From an uncultured Bacteroidales bacterium (GTDB taxonomy: Bacteria > Bacteroidota > Bacteroidia > Bacteroidales > Muribaculaceae), in contig CACZVR010000004.1 of the NCBI GenBank assembly GCA_902784675.1, forward strand, positions 1 to 49,501: DNA of 49,501 nucleotides, given 5' to 3'. The first letter of the stretch is position 1, and each line of letters opens with the position of its first letter. Made by a program: the position numbers and the translations under genes. The notes below the pieces were generated by a model. That model did no database searches, had not been told where the DNA came from, and saw only the letters and a list, made by a program, of their open reading frames with translations. Of the stretch, positions 22,873-31,298 are shown piece by piece.

Positions 22873-24045
22873 TTACATGCTCTCGTTGAGGATTTGGGTG
22901 ATGTCCTCGGGTTTGAGGTCCATGTATCCTGCGGGATAGACGATGGTGCCCTTGGTGATGCCGGGAATCATGTCGGCAGTGGCGCCCAACTCGCTGATGG
23001 TGAGCGGAAGACCGATTTCAATCATCCATGCCTTGAGGGCTTCGAGTCCTGCAGCAGCAGCCTGCTCGTCGGTCATGCCGGTGGTGTCAATGTTCCAGAC
23101 GTTCTTAGCAAAGCGCACGAACTTGGGTAAGCCCGGAATCATGGCCCGTTTATAGTAGGCCATCGAGACGGCAGCCAAGCAATAGCCGTGGGGAGCGTGG
23201 GTCCAAGCGCCCACCGAGTGACCAATCATGTGCACCATCCAGTCCTCGCGTTTGCCCAAGCCGATGAGGGTATTGAGCGCCCAGGTTGCTGTCCACATGA
23301 TGTTGGAACGGGCTTCGTAGTCCTGGGGATCCTTCACTGCCTTGCGCGATGCCACGATGAGTCCGCGCATCAAGCCCTCGGAGATGTAGTCGCTGGTGTT
23401 GTCGTCGAAGTCGGAGAAATACTGCTCAAAAATGTGGTTCATGATGTCATAGATACCTGCCTTCATCTGCTCGACGGGCACGGTCATCGTGAAACGTGGG
23501 TTGAGGATGGAGAACTTGGGCATCAGACGGTCGTCAAAGACATGTCCCACCTTGAAAGAGTTGGCTGCATCGGTGATCACGGTGCCGGCATTCATCTCGG
23601 AACCTGTTCCTGCCATCGTGAGAATACAACCCACGGGCAAGATGGTCTGGTCGGCATCGGGCTGATGTCCCTGGAGCCAGAAGCGCTCCCAGCAGTCCCC
23701 GTCATAGAATACCGAGGCTGCGACACCCTTGGAGTAGTCGCAGACGCTGCCACCACCCAGGGCCAATATCAGGTCAACCTTGTTGTCGCGGGCAATCTGA
23801 ATGCCCTCGCGCAGTTTCTCCAACGTGGGATTGCTCATCACGCCGGGATTCTCGACCACGGTCTTGCCGGCCTGCTTCAAGATGGCCAATACCTGGTCAT
23901 AGATACCGTTGCGCTTGACGCTGCCACTGCCGTAGTTGAGCAACACCACGGGACCATAGTTCTTTAACTCGTCAATCAGGTAGTTTAATGAGTCCTCACC
24001 AAAATAAAGTTTAGTGGGATTGTGATAAGAAAAATTGCCTTGCAT
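22873..24045 (-). CDS. Iron-containing alcohol dehydrogenase (BDH/YqhD-type)
   Basis: This 390-residue NAD(P)H-dependent dehydrogenase of the Fe-ADH family presumably reduces aldehydes or butanal-like substrates. The N-terminus NFSYHNPTKLYFGEDSLNYL, the Rossmann motif DLILALGGGSVCDYSKG and the AGTGSEMNAGTVIT segment are typical. The metal-binding half contains MNHIFEQYFS and the VHMIGHSVGAWTHAPHGYCL stretch with the conserved His ligands. It is monocistronic, with its own promoter (24077-24108) and a hairpin downstream. The second copy of the three-hairpin repeat lies upstream of the promoter. The exact substrate cannot be read from sequence. Confidence 0.92.
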   Translation of the reverse strand: MQGNFSYHNPTKLYFGEDSLNYLIDELKNYGPVVLLNYGSGSVKRNGIYDQVLAILKQAGKTVVENPGVMSNPTLEKLREGIQIARDNKVDLILALGGGSVCDYSKGVAASVFYDGDCWERFWLQGHQPDADQTILPVGCILTMAGTGSEMNAGTVITDAANSFKVGHVFDDRLMPKFSILNPRFTMTVPVEQMKAGIYDIMNHIFEQYFSDFDDNTSDYISEGLMRGLIVASRKAVKDPQDYEARSNIMWTATWALNTLIGLGKREDWMVHMIGHSVGAWTHAPHGYCLAAVSMAYYKRAMIPGLPKFVRFAKNVWNIDTTGMTDEQAAAAGLEALKAWMIEIGLPLTISELGATADMIPGITKGTIVYPAGYMDLKPEDITQILNESM

Positions 24046-24076
24046 AATTAGATTGCTTTAATAAAATTACCGTGTG

Positions 24077-24108
24077 CAAAGTTACACTTTTTTGCGGAAA
24101 AAAGCAAG
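24077..24108 (-). promoter_or_regulatory. Promoter of the iron alcohol dehydrogenase gene
   Basis: Minus strand: -7 TAACTTTG (24077-24084) with CTTG at 24105-24108, spacer 20 nt. One mismatch in the -33 element. Leader about 25 nt. Confidence 0.6.
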
Positions 24109-24148
24109 TCCTCATCATTCAAACAACCAAGAAAGACTATCGTGGCTA

Positions 24149-24252
24149 ACGACCGCACCTCTCGCGAGGTGCGCGACCGCGGGTGGACTCGTGACACACA
24201 GTGGAGTGTCACTCCACAATGTGTTAACAACATCGGCACCGCGCGCGGTGCC
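24149..24252. repeat. Three-hairpin intergenic repeat, copy 2
   Basis: Hairpin 1 (24154-24173) is identical to copy 1. Hairpin 2 (24192-24226) has arms GTGGAGTG/CACTCCAC where copy 1 has GTGGAGCG/CGCTCCAC: a C-G pair replaced by T-A, so pairing is kept. Its apical loop is much shorter. Hairpin 3 (24235-24252) pairs GGCACCG with CGGTGCC around CGCG. Confidence 0.85.
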
Positions 24253-24355
24253 AGCAAACAACTGAACAATAACACATGACATGGATGAGAGAGAGGGCGG
24301 ATCACACGGAGAGAACGGAGGAAACGGAATGGACGGAATGGACAGGGGAGACGGA

Positions 24356-24384
24356 GGGAATGGGGGTAATGGGGGACTGAGGGG
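24356..24384 (+). other. G-quadruplex-type motif
   Basis: Four G runs (3, 5, 5 and 4) are separated by loops of 3, 4 and 5 nt, fitting the G3+N1-7 rule. Further G runs lie at 24345 and 24415-24430. It is downstream of ppdK, on the template strand for minus-strand transcription. Confidence 0.5.
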
Positions 24385-24502
24385 AATGGATATTACTGAG
24401 GGAATAGATATTGCGGGGGGATGGAGGGGGAAGAAGCTAATTGATTGACAATGTTTTTATATTGAACGCCCTGCAGTGGGGAAATTGGACATCGTTTTAA
24501 AA

Positions 24503-24540
24503 TAGACAGCGGTGGAGAGTTGATGCTCCACCGCTGTCTT
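24503..24540 (-). terminator. Terminator of ppdK
   Basis: A perfect 13-bp stem GACAGCGGTGGAG/CTCCACCGCTGTC with an 8-nt loop, followed on the minus strand by TATTTTA. It lies 30 bp after the ppdK stop. Confidence 0.85.
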
Positions 24541-24569
24541 ATTAATTAGATAATGTATCCCTGAGGGGT

Positions 24570-27287
24570 TTACTCGGCCTCAACTGCTGCCTGTGCGGCT
24601 GCGAGACGTGCGATGGGCACGCGGTAGGGCGAGCAGGAAACGTAGTTGAGTTTGAGCTTGTTGCAGAACTTCACGCTCTTGGGCTCACCACCGTGCTCAC
24701 CGCAGATGCCGACGTTGAGGTCGGGATTAGCGGCGCGACCCTTGCGGGTTGCCATCTCGACGAGCTGACCAACACCTTCCTGGTCGAGTACCTGGAACGG
24801 ATCCTCCTTGAGGATGCCCAAGTTCTTGTAGATGGCGAGGAACTTGCCAGCGTCATCACGCGAGTAACCGAAGGTCATCTGGGTCAAGTCGTTGGTACCG
24901 AATGAGAAGAAGTCAACAACCTCGGCGATCTGATCGGCAACGAGAGCGGCACGCGGAATCTCAATCATGGTACCCACCTTGTAGGCAACGGTCTCGCCAC
25001 GCTCGGCGAACACCTTCTTTGCGGTATCATTGATGATATCGGCCTGCATTTGGATCTCGTTCTTGACACCGATGAGGGGCACCATGATCTTGGGATGAAC
25101 ATCGACGCCCTTAGCCTTGACATTGAGTGCAGCCTCGATGATGGCGCGAGCCTGCATCTCGGTGATCTCGGGATAGGTGTTGCCCAGACGGCAGCCACGG
25201 TGACCGAGCATGGGGTTGAACTCCTCCAGACCGTCGCAAATCAGCTTCACCTCCTCGAGGGTGCGGCCCGTCTGCTCGGCGAGCTCACGCATGGTCTCGA
25301 GCTGGTGGGGTACGAACTCGTGCAAGGGGGGATCGAGCAGGCGGATGGTCACCTCGTAACCGTCCATGGCCTCGAAGATGCCCTCGAAGTCACCACGCTG
25401 CAAGGGGAGCAGCTTGGCAAGAGCGACACGGCGGGTTGCCTCGTCGGGAGCGATGATCATCTCGCGCATAGCCTTGATGCGGTCACCCTCGAAGAACATG
25501 TGCTCGGTGCGGCACAGACCGATGCCGTGAGCGCCCAGCTCGCGAGCCTTCTTGGCATCGCGGGGCGAATCGGCATTGGTGTAAACGTCCATGGTGCTGA
25601 ACTTCTCGGCAAGCGCCATTACAGCTGCATAGTCACCGCCCAGGTCGGGATCGACTGTTGCAACAGCTCCATCGTAAACCTCGCCAGTGCTACCGTTGAT
25701 TGAAATCCAGTCGCCCTCGTTGTAGGTCTTACCGTTCATCTCGACGGTGCGGGCCTTGTAGTCCACCTTGATGGTACCGGCACCCGAAACGCAGCACTTG
25801 CCCATACCGCGTGCAACAACTGCAGCGTGTGAGGTCATACCGCCACGAGCGGTGAGGATACCCTGAGCGACGCTCATGCCGCGCAAGTCCTCGGGAGAGG
25901 TCTCGATGCGGACCATGATGACTTTCTTCTTGCGCGATGCCCATTCCTCGGCGTCGTCGGCAAAGAAGACGATTTGACCAGTAGCAGCACCCGGGCTAGC
26001 GGGCAGACCCTTGGCCATGACCTTGGCGCTCTTGACAGCAGCCTTGTCAAACACGGGGTGCAGCAGCTCGTCGAGCTTGCCGGGCTCCATGCGCTTGATG
26101 ACGGTCTTCTCGTCGATAGCGCCCTCGCGGAGGAGGTCCATGGCGATCTTCACCATAGCAGCGCCGGTGCGCTTACCGTTACGGGTCTGGAGCAGCCAGA
26201 GCTTGCCGTCCTGGATGGTGAACTCCATGTCCTGCATGTCGTGGTAGTGGTCCTCGAGCTTCTGCTGGATTTCAACGAGCTGCTTGGCGCACTCGGGCAT
26301 CGACTCCTCGAGAGAGGGATACTTGGCAGCGCGCTCTTCCTCGGTGATGCCTTGCAGCTTGGCCCAACGGCGGCTGCCCTCGGTCATGATCTGTTGCGGG
26401 GTGCGCACACCAGCCACAACATCCTCGCCCTGAGCATTGATGAGGTACTCACCATTGAACAGGTTCTCACCGGTGCCGGCGTCACGTGAGAAGCAAACGC
26501 CCGTAGCACTGTTGTTGCCCATGTTGCCATAGACCATAGCCTGAACGTTGACTGCAGTACCATACTCCTCGGGGATCTGGTTCATGCGGCGGTACAGGAT
26601 GGCGCGGTCATTGTTCCAGCTGTCGAACACAGCGTAGATGGCGCCCCAGAGCTGATCGTAGGCGTCGGTGGGGAAGTCCTTACCGGTATTCTCTTTCACA
26701 GCGGCCTTGAAGCGAACCACGAGTTCCTTGAGGTCATCGACATCGAGCTCGGTGTCGAACTTCACGCCCTTCTTCTCTTTCACGTCCTCGATAATCGCCT
26801 CAAAGGGATCGATGTCGGTCTTGTTGGTGGGCTTCATGCCGAGCACCACGTCACCGTACATCTGCACGAAGCGACGGTAGCTGTCCCAAGCGAAGCGGGG
26901 GTTGCCCGACTTCTTGGCGAGCGTCTCGGCCACCTCGTCATTGATACCCAGGTTGAGGACGGTGTCCATCATACCAGGCATTGAAACGGGAGCACCCGAG
27001 CGTACCGAAACCAGCTGAGGGTTGGTGGGATCGTTGAACTTGTTACCAGTGAGCTTCTCGATGTGCTCAACAGATTTCATCACATCGTCCTTGATAAGGG
27101 CAACGACAGCGTCACGTCCTTTCTCGTTATAGAGCGTGCAAACTTCGGTTGTGATCGTAAAGCCCGGGGGAACGGGAACACCAATCAAGTTCATCTCGGC
27201 AAGGTTTGCGCCCTTGCCACCCAGCAGATCCTTCATGTCGGCACGACCCTCTGCTTGGCCGTTACCAAAAGTGTAAATCGTCTTCAT
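24570..27287 (-). CDS. ppdK: Pyruvate, phosphate dikinase
   Basis: The 905-residue enzyme interconverts pyruvate, ATP and phosphate with PEP, AMP and PPi, a standard glycolytic/gluconeogenic step in Bacteroidales. The N-terminal ATP-grasp part includes GGKGANLAEMNLIGVPVPPG. The swivelling phosphohistidine domain has GGMTSHAAVVARGMGKCCVS with the catalytic His. The C-terminal PEP/pyruvate barrel carries LCRTEHMFF, FGTNDLTQMTFGYSRDD and VGICGEHGGEPKSV with the catalytic Cys. Full length, start MKTIYTFGNG typical. It is monocistronic with its own promoter and a strong terminator. A codon bias towards few codons suggests high expression. Confidence 0.98.
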   Translation of the reverse strand: MKTIYTFGNGQAEGRADMKDLLGGKGANLAEMNLIGVPVPPGFTITTEVCTLYNEKGRDAVVALIKDDVMKSVEHIEKLTGNKFNDPTNPQLVSVRSGAPVSMPGMMDTVLNLGINDEVAETLAKKSGNPRFAWDSYRRFVQMYGDVVLGMKPTNKTDIDPFEAIIEDVKEKKGVKFDTELDVDDLKELVVRFKAAVKENTGKDFPTDAYDQLWGAIYAVFDSWNNDRAILYRRMNQIPEEYGTAVNVQAMVYGNMGNNSATGVCFSRDAGTGENLFNGEYLINAQGEDVVAGVRTPQQIMTEGSRRWAKLQGITEEERAAKYPSLEESMPECAKQLVEIQQKLEDHYHDMQDMEFTIQDGKLWLLQTRNGKRTGAAMVKIAMDLLREGAIDEKTVIKRMEPGKLDELLHPVFDKAAVKSAKVMAKGLPASPGAATGQIVFFADDAEEWASRKKKVIMVRIETSPEDLRGMSVAQGILTARGGMTSHAAVVARGMGKCCVSGAGTIKVDYKARTVEMNGKTYNEGDWISINGSTGEVYDGAVATVDPDLGGDYAAVMALAEKFSTMDVYTNADSPRDAKKARELGAHGIGLCRTEHMFFEGDRIKAMREMIIAPDEATRRVALAKLLPLQRGDFEGIFEAMDGYEVTIRLLDPPLHEFVPHQLETMRELAEQTGRTLEEVKLICDGLEEFNPMLGHRGCRLGNTYPEITEMQARAIIEAALNVKAKGVDVHPKIMVPLIGVKNEIQMQADIINDTAKKVFAERGETVAYKVGTMIEIPRAALVADQIAEVVDFFSFGTNDLTQMTFGYSRDDAGKFLAIYKNLGILKEDPFQVLDQEGVGQLVEMATRKGRAANPDLNVGICGEHGGEPKSVKFCNKLKLNYVSCSPYRVPIARLAAAQAAVEAE

Positions 27288-27347
27288 TTACTTTAATTGT
27301 TCTTAATGAATATATTTGCAAATATTATAATTTCGCTTTTTGCGGTG

Positions 27348-27381
27348 CAAAGGTAGTCATTTTGCGCCAAAAAACCTCAAA
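27348..27381 (-). promoter_or_regulatory. Promoter of ppdK
   Basis: Minus strand -7 TACCTTTG (27348-27355) and TTTG at 27378-27381, spacer 22 nt. Leader about 55 nt. Confidence 0.6.
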
Positions 27382-27710
27382 AGCCACCCTAAAAAACACA
27401 TTTTTTAAAGAATATTGACCATTTGGTCTTTTTTGATGGCATTCTGCGTATCATTTGTCGCAACTCCTCACACCAAGACGCTAAGACTCTAAGATTTTTA
27501 TATTCAAGGCATTGTATCGTTGTTGAGGCATGATTTGACTGAAGAAATCCATGATTTCCAAAAACATGTGCATCCTGAAAAAACATCAGTTGAAATCGAG
27601 GGCCAGAGGTTAATGTGAACCGACATAAGTAAGTTACTGTAATTCAGCGTCTTTTAAGTATGGCGGATTGATTTTTCTTGTGAAAAGGGTGGCAGGAATG
27701 AAAAAAGCAT

Positions 27711-27718
27711 TATCTTTG
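27711..27718 (+). promoter_or_regulatory. Bacteroidetes -7 element for the gene at 27745
   Basis: TATCTTTG ends 26 nt before the ATG. No good -33 element is visible. Confidence 0.5.
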
Positions 27719-27744
27719 CAAATTGTAATCAAACGATTTTACTA

Positions 27745-28119
27745 ATGGACAATCATATAAAAAAGATACTGGAAGACGACACCAACGGGTTGTTGACCTA
27801 TGAGTACATTGCCAATAACATGGGGAGCATCGACGATGACATGCCCGCCCTTGTGGACAACATGATCATGAAGGACCGCACAGGTCAGTTTGTCGTGAGC
27901 ACGGCGCGCTACTTGAACGCGATTGACCGTGAGAAGTATGCCTCGAGCATCGATCTGCTGGTGAAGGCAGCAATTGCCAAGGACCGTGATCATGTGTATC
28001 TCTCCTACCTGGCCTCCTCGTTGTGGGGTGCTGATTACAAAGAGCATGCTGCCGAGTTGAGCGAGCAGGACGACAACTTTCGCCGCATCTACAAGCGCTT
28101 GTATCCGGTGGGGATTTAA
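27745..28119 (+). CDS. Small unknown cytoplasmic protein
   Basis: I do not recognise this 124-residue protein. It has no signal peptide or membrane helix, is mostly helical and acidic in its first half (KKILEDDTNGLLTYEYIANN), and has an aromatic-rich centre (DRDHVYLSYLASSLWGADYK). A TAnnTTTG element 26 nt upstream and a clean stop followed by the 7-bp TTAGGCT array support it as a real gene. It lies 73 bp before the cyclophilin gene on the same strand and may share its transcript. Confidence 0.65.
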   Translation: MDNHIKKILEDDTNGLLTYEYIANNMGSIDDDMPALVDNMIMKDRTGQFVVSTARYLNAIDREKYASSIDLLVKAAIAKDRDHVYLSYLASSLWGADYKEHAAELSEQDDNFRRIYKRLYPVGI

Positions 28120-28123
28120 GGCG

Positions 28124-28150
28124 TTAGGCTTTAGGCTTTAGGCTTTAGCG
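28124..28150 (+). repeat. 7-bp tandem array (TTAGGCT)
   Basis: Three exact TTAGGCT units followed by TTAGCG, starting 4 bp after a TAA stop. Confidence 0.85.
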
Positions 28151-28192
28151 TGAGGGGAGATGGTGTTTTGAGAAATTGATAATTGAAACATA

Positions 28193-29053
28193 ATGAAGAA
28201 GAATTTTATTTTATCCATCATGATGGTTGCGTTGACGCTGATGTCATGCTCGGCAAACCCGAGCGAGGCTGCTGCTAGCGCCGCCAAGAACAAAAAGGCT
28301 GACAACAAGATGACAAAGGTAAAGCTCGAGACATCGCTGGGTGACATCGTTGTGGAACTGTATAACGAGACACCGCAACACCGAGACAATTTCGTTAAAC
28401 TGGTCAAGGAAGGATACTATGACGGCGTGCTTTTCCACCGCGTGATCAAGGACTTCATGATCCAGACCGGTGACGGCAACTCGAAAACCGCAGGCCCCGA
28501 CGCCATGCTGGGCGACGGTGATCCCGGTTACACCATCGAGGCCGAGTTTGTCTATCCGAAATATTTCCACAAACGTGGTGCCCTGGCCGCTGCCCGCACA
28601 GCCGACCAGGTGAACCCCGAGCGTCGCAGCAGCGGCAGCCAGTTCTATATTGTGACGGGCAAGATCTACAGCAGCGACGAACTAAAGATGATGACCCAGC
28701 GCATGGCCGACATGAGAAAGCAGGACATCTTCCGCCGCCTGTTGAACGAGAACCGCACAAGGGTTGAGGAACTGCAGAAGACCCAGGACATGGCCGCGCT
28801 GCAAGAGCTGCAGAACGAGCTCATCCAGAAGACCGAAGCCGAGGCTGCCGAGAACCCGTTCACGCTGACCGATGAGCAGATCGATGCCTATACCAGCGTG
28901 GGTGGCACTCCCCACCTTGACGGACAATACACCGTGTTCGGCGAGGTGATTGAGGGCATGGACGTGGTGGACAAGATCCAGAACACGACCACCGGCCGTG
29001 CTGACCGTCCCACTGTGGACATCAAGATCGTGAAAGCCACGATTGTGAAGTAA
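28193..29053 (+). CDS. Cyclophilin-type peptidyl-prolyl isomerase, lipoprotein
   Basis: The 286-residue protein has a lipoprotein signal (MKKNFILSIMMVALTLMSCS, lipobox LMSC), so it should be anchored in the envelope and help fold exported proteins by proline isomerisation. The cyclophilin core is clear: VKLETSLGDIVVELYNETPQ, LFHRVIKDFMIQTGDG, then SSGSQFYIVTGK and YTVFGEVIEGMDVVDKI. Between the QFYIVTGK strand and the final strands it has an insertion of about 85 residues rich in Glu, Gln and Met that is probably a helical hairpin; I have the impression that such an insertion is common in Bacteroidetes cyclophilins. A strong terminator follows. Confidence 0.93.
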   Translation: MKKNFILSIMMVALTLMSCSANPSEAAASAAKNKKADNKMTKVKLETSLGDIVVELYNETPQHRDNFVKLVKEGYYDGVLFHRVIKDFMIQTGDGNSKTAGPDAMLGDGDPGYTIEAEFVYPKYFHKRGALAAARTADQVNPERRSSGSQFYIVTGKIYSSDELKMMTQRMADMRKQDIFRRLLNENRTRVEELQKTQDMAALQELQNELIQKTEAEAAENPFTLTDEQIDAYTSVGGTPHLDGQYTVFGEVIEGMDVVDKIQNTTTGRADRPTVDIKIVKATIVK

Positions 29054-29077
29054 ATTCCAATAGTGAACAGACACAAC

Positions 29078-29118
29078 AGGGCTTATAGGACCGAACAGGT
29101 CTTATGAGCCCTTTAATT
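29078..29118 (+). terminator. Terminator after the cyclophilin gene
   Basis: A 15-bp stem with two G-T pairs, AGGGCTTATAGGACC against GGTCTTATGAGCCCT, loop GAACA, followed by a T-rich stretch. Confidence 0.8.
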
Positions 29119-29196
29119 ATAGACATTTTTAACCGTGCTGCAGGCGTGAAATCAAGAGAAAAACCCATGTTTTTTTAAAAATATAGTGCAAATGGC

Positions 29197-29226
29197 TTTG
29201 CGTTTGAGAAAAAATACCTAAATTTG
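29197..29226 (+). promoter_or_regulatory. Promoter of the DUF349 gene
   Basis: TTTG (29197-29200), 18-nt spacer, TAAATTTG (29219-29226). The predicted transcript start near 29233 argues against a TTG start at 29237 and for the ATG at 29282. Confidence 0.6.
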
Positions 29227-29281
29227 GAGTCCGAATTTGAACAACAGGCACCTTTTGGTGCTTGAAAAATTGAAAAAAATT

Positions 29282-31189
29282 ATGATGGAACCGCGTGAAC
29301 AATCTGAATCGATGAACAATCTCGAGAAAGATCAGAACTTGAGCACTGAGCCCCAGAACGAGGCTCAGGAAGTAGTGAGTGAAGAAGTAACCGTTAATGA
29401 ACCCGTAGCTGAGGAGCCCGTTAAGGAAGAGCCCGTGCCTGCTGAACCCGCTGAGGAACCCGTGGCCGAGGAGCCGTCATCGGCACCCAAGCTGGAACTT
29501 GCCGGCAAGAGCAAGAGCGAGCTGGTGGACATGATGCGTGCTGCCGCCGCCCGTCCCATCGAGGATGTGAAGGACGAGGTGCAGGCCATCAAGGCCGCAT
29601 TTTTCGCCTTGCGCCGCGAGGAGACAGCCAAGGAGAAGGAAGAATTCCTGGCAAACGGCAACGAGGAGTCTGACTTCACCCCCAAGGAGGATGACGATGA
29701 GAACAACCTGAAAGAGTTGCTCAACGTGCTCAAGGAACGCCGTACCGAATATAACGCTGCTCAAGAGGCCAACCGCGAGGCCAATCTTGAGAAGAAGCGT
29801 CAAATCATCGCACTCATCAACGAGATCGCCAACGATCCCGACAACATCAACCGCCAGTTCAACCGCGTGAAGCAGTTGCAGCAGGAGTTCAAGGATGCCG
29901 GTGAGGTTCCCGCCACTGCCGACACCGAGGTGTGGAAGGAGTTCCAGCGCGCCACCGAGCGTTTCTATGACGTGCTGAAGATGAACAAGGAGCTTCGCGA
30001 CTATGACTTCAAGAAGAACCTGGAGCTGAAACAGCAGTTGTGTGAAGAGGCCGAGGCACTGGACGAGGAAGGCGACATCGTGACCGCATTCCGTCAGTTG
30101 CAGGAACTGCACAACAAATGGCGCGAGATTGGTCCCGTGGCCAAGGAATTGCGCGAGGAACTGTGGGCCCGCTTCAAAGCCGCATCGAGCGCTATCAACA
30201 AGAAATACCAGTCGTTCTTTGAGGAGCGCAAGAGCAAGGAGAAAGAGAACGCCGACGCCAAGACCGAGTTGTGCGAGAAGATCGAGCAGATCACCACGGA
30301 CAACCTCAAGACCTATGCCCAGTGGGACGAGGTGACCAAGCAAATCATCGCCCTGCAGGAAGACTGGAAGAAGCTGGGCTATGCATCGCGCAAGGCTAAC
30401 GCCGCGTTGTTCGCCCGTTTCCGCAAGTCGTGTGACGATTTCTTTGCCAAGAAGGCTGAGTTCTACAAGTCGATGAAGGAGGAGCTGAGCGGCAACCTGG
30501 CCAAGAAAATCGACCTGTGTGAGCGCGCTGAGGCCCTGATGGACTCGACCGAGTGGAAGGAAGCCACCGACAAGTTCATCGAGATGCAGAAGGAGTGGAA
30601 GACCATCGGTCCCGTTGTGAAGAAGCACAGCGACGCCGTGTGGAAACGCTTCATCGCAGCCTGTGACCACTTCTTTGAGCAGAAGAAGAAACAGAACGTC
30701 AACATCCACGCTGTTGAGCACGATAATCTGAAGGCCAAGAAAGAGATTATCGCCACGCTCAAGTCGACGATTGAGGAGGCCGCCGAAGACGCTGCCCAGA
30801 CCGTACGCGAACTGATGGAGCGCTGGCAGGAGATTGGCCATGTGCCCTTCAAGGAGAAAGACAAGATTTATGCCCAGTACCGTGAGCTGATCGATAAGGC
30901 CTATGAGACGCTGAACATGCGCGGCTACCGCCCCTCGGGCGACGGCTATTCACGTTCATCGCGCCAGTCCTCGGGAGGCGACCGCAACCTGAGCGAGCGC
31001 GACCGCCTGGTACGCTCGTATGAGCAGCGGATGAGTGAGTTGAAGACCTTTGAGAACAACATGGGCTTCCTCACCGCCAACACCAAGAGCGGCAACTCGC
31101 TGGTTCAGGAGATGGAGCGTCGCATCGCCCGCCTGAAAGAGGAGATTGCCGAGCTGGAGCAGAAGATCAAGGAAATGGACAAAGCCTAA
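29282..31189 (+). CDS. DUF349-repeat coiled-coil protein
   Basis: The 635-residue protein is cytoplasmic by sequence, with no signal peptide. The first 75 residues are an acidic Pro/Glu/Val repeat (EEPVKEEPVPAEPAEEPVAE), a flexible leader. From about 165 to 560 there are about five DUF349 units, each with the pattern LQxxWKxIGPV...WxRFxxAxxxFFxxK (for example LHNKWREIGPVAKELREELW and MQKEWKTIGPVVKKHSDAVW). The C-terminus is a coiled coil (LVQEMERRIARLKEEIAELE). The function is unknown in Bacteroidetes; DUF349 proteins elsewhere have been linked to RNA- or stress-related roles, a loose analogy. The start is chosen from the promoter position. A hairpin at 31230 follows. Confidence 0.85.
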   Translation: MMEPREQSESMNNLEKDQNLSTEPQNEAQEVVSEEVTVNEPVAEEPVKEEPVPAEPAEEPVAEEPSSAPKLELAGKSKSELVDMMRAAAARPIEDVKDEVQAIKAAFFALRREETAKEKEEFLANGNEESDFTPKEDDDENNLKELLNVLKERRTEYNAAQEANREANLEKKRQIIALINEIANDPDNINRQFNRVKQLQQEFKDAGEVPATADTEVWKEFQRATERFYDVLKMNKELRDYDFKKNLELKQQLCEEAEALDEEGDIVTAFRQLQELHNKWREIGPVAKELREELWARFKAASSAINKKYQSFFEERKSKEKENADAKTELCEKIEQITTDNLKTYAQWDEVTKQIIALQEDWKKLGYASRKANAALFARFRKSCDDFFAKKAEFYKSMKEELSGNLAKKIDLCERAEALMDSTEWKEATDKFIEMQKEWKTIGPVVKKHSDAVWKRFIAACDHFFEQKKKQNVNIHAVEHDNLKAKKEIIATLKSTIEEAAEDAAQTVRELMERWQEIGHVPFKEKDKIYAQYRELIDKAYETLNMRGYRPSGDGYSRSSRQSSGGDRNLSERDRLVRSYEQRMSELKTFENNMGFLTANTKSGNSLVQEMERRIARLKEEIAELEQKIKEMDKA

Positions 31190-31229
31190 TGTTCGGTTAT
31201 CGCAGTAACTGACGTATTCAACACTACCA

Positions 31230-31262
31230 TCGCAGAGGGGAGTCTAATCGCTCCCCCTGCGA
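31230..31262 (+). terminator. Hairpin after the DUF349 gene (likely terminator)
   Basis: TCGCAG-a-GGGGAG pairs with CTCCCC-c-CTGCGA, loop TCTAATCG. Only a short AT-rich stretch follows, with no clear T run. Confidence 0.5.
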
Positions 31263-31298
31263 TATATAGATGCACTGTAAAACAGCCATTGAAAACCA

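Larger units (their letters stand above)
24046..24569. other. Intergenic region with promoter, structured repeat, G-rich tract and terminator
   Basis: From left to right it holds the alcohol dehydrogenase promoter (24077-24108), the three-hairpin repeat copy 2 (24149-24252), a G-rich plus strand with a quadruplex-type motif (24356-24384) and the ppdK terminator (24503-24540). No credible coding frame. Confidence 0.7.
27288..27744. other. Divergent intergenic region between ppdK and the small gene at 27745
   Basis: It holds the ppdK promoter (27348-27381, minus) and a -7 element for the rightward gene (27711-27718). The rest is AT-rich; short frames within it show no family features. Confidence 0.5.

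Noticed and set aside
29237-29281. TTG start for the DUF349 protein
   Set aside because: It lies at the predicted transcription start of a good promoter; the ATG at 29282 fits better.
29477-30841. A 454-codon open frame antisense to the DUF349 gene
   Set aside because: It mirrors the biased codons of a real gene on the other strand, has no promoter or family features, and the opposite frame has clear repeats.
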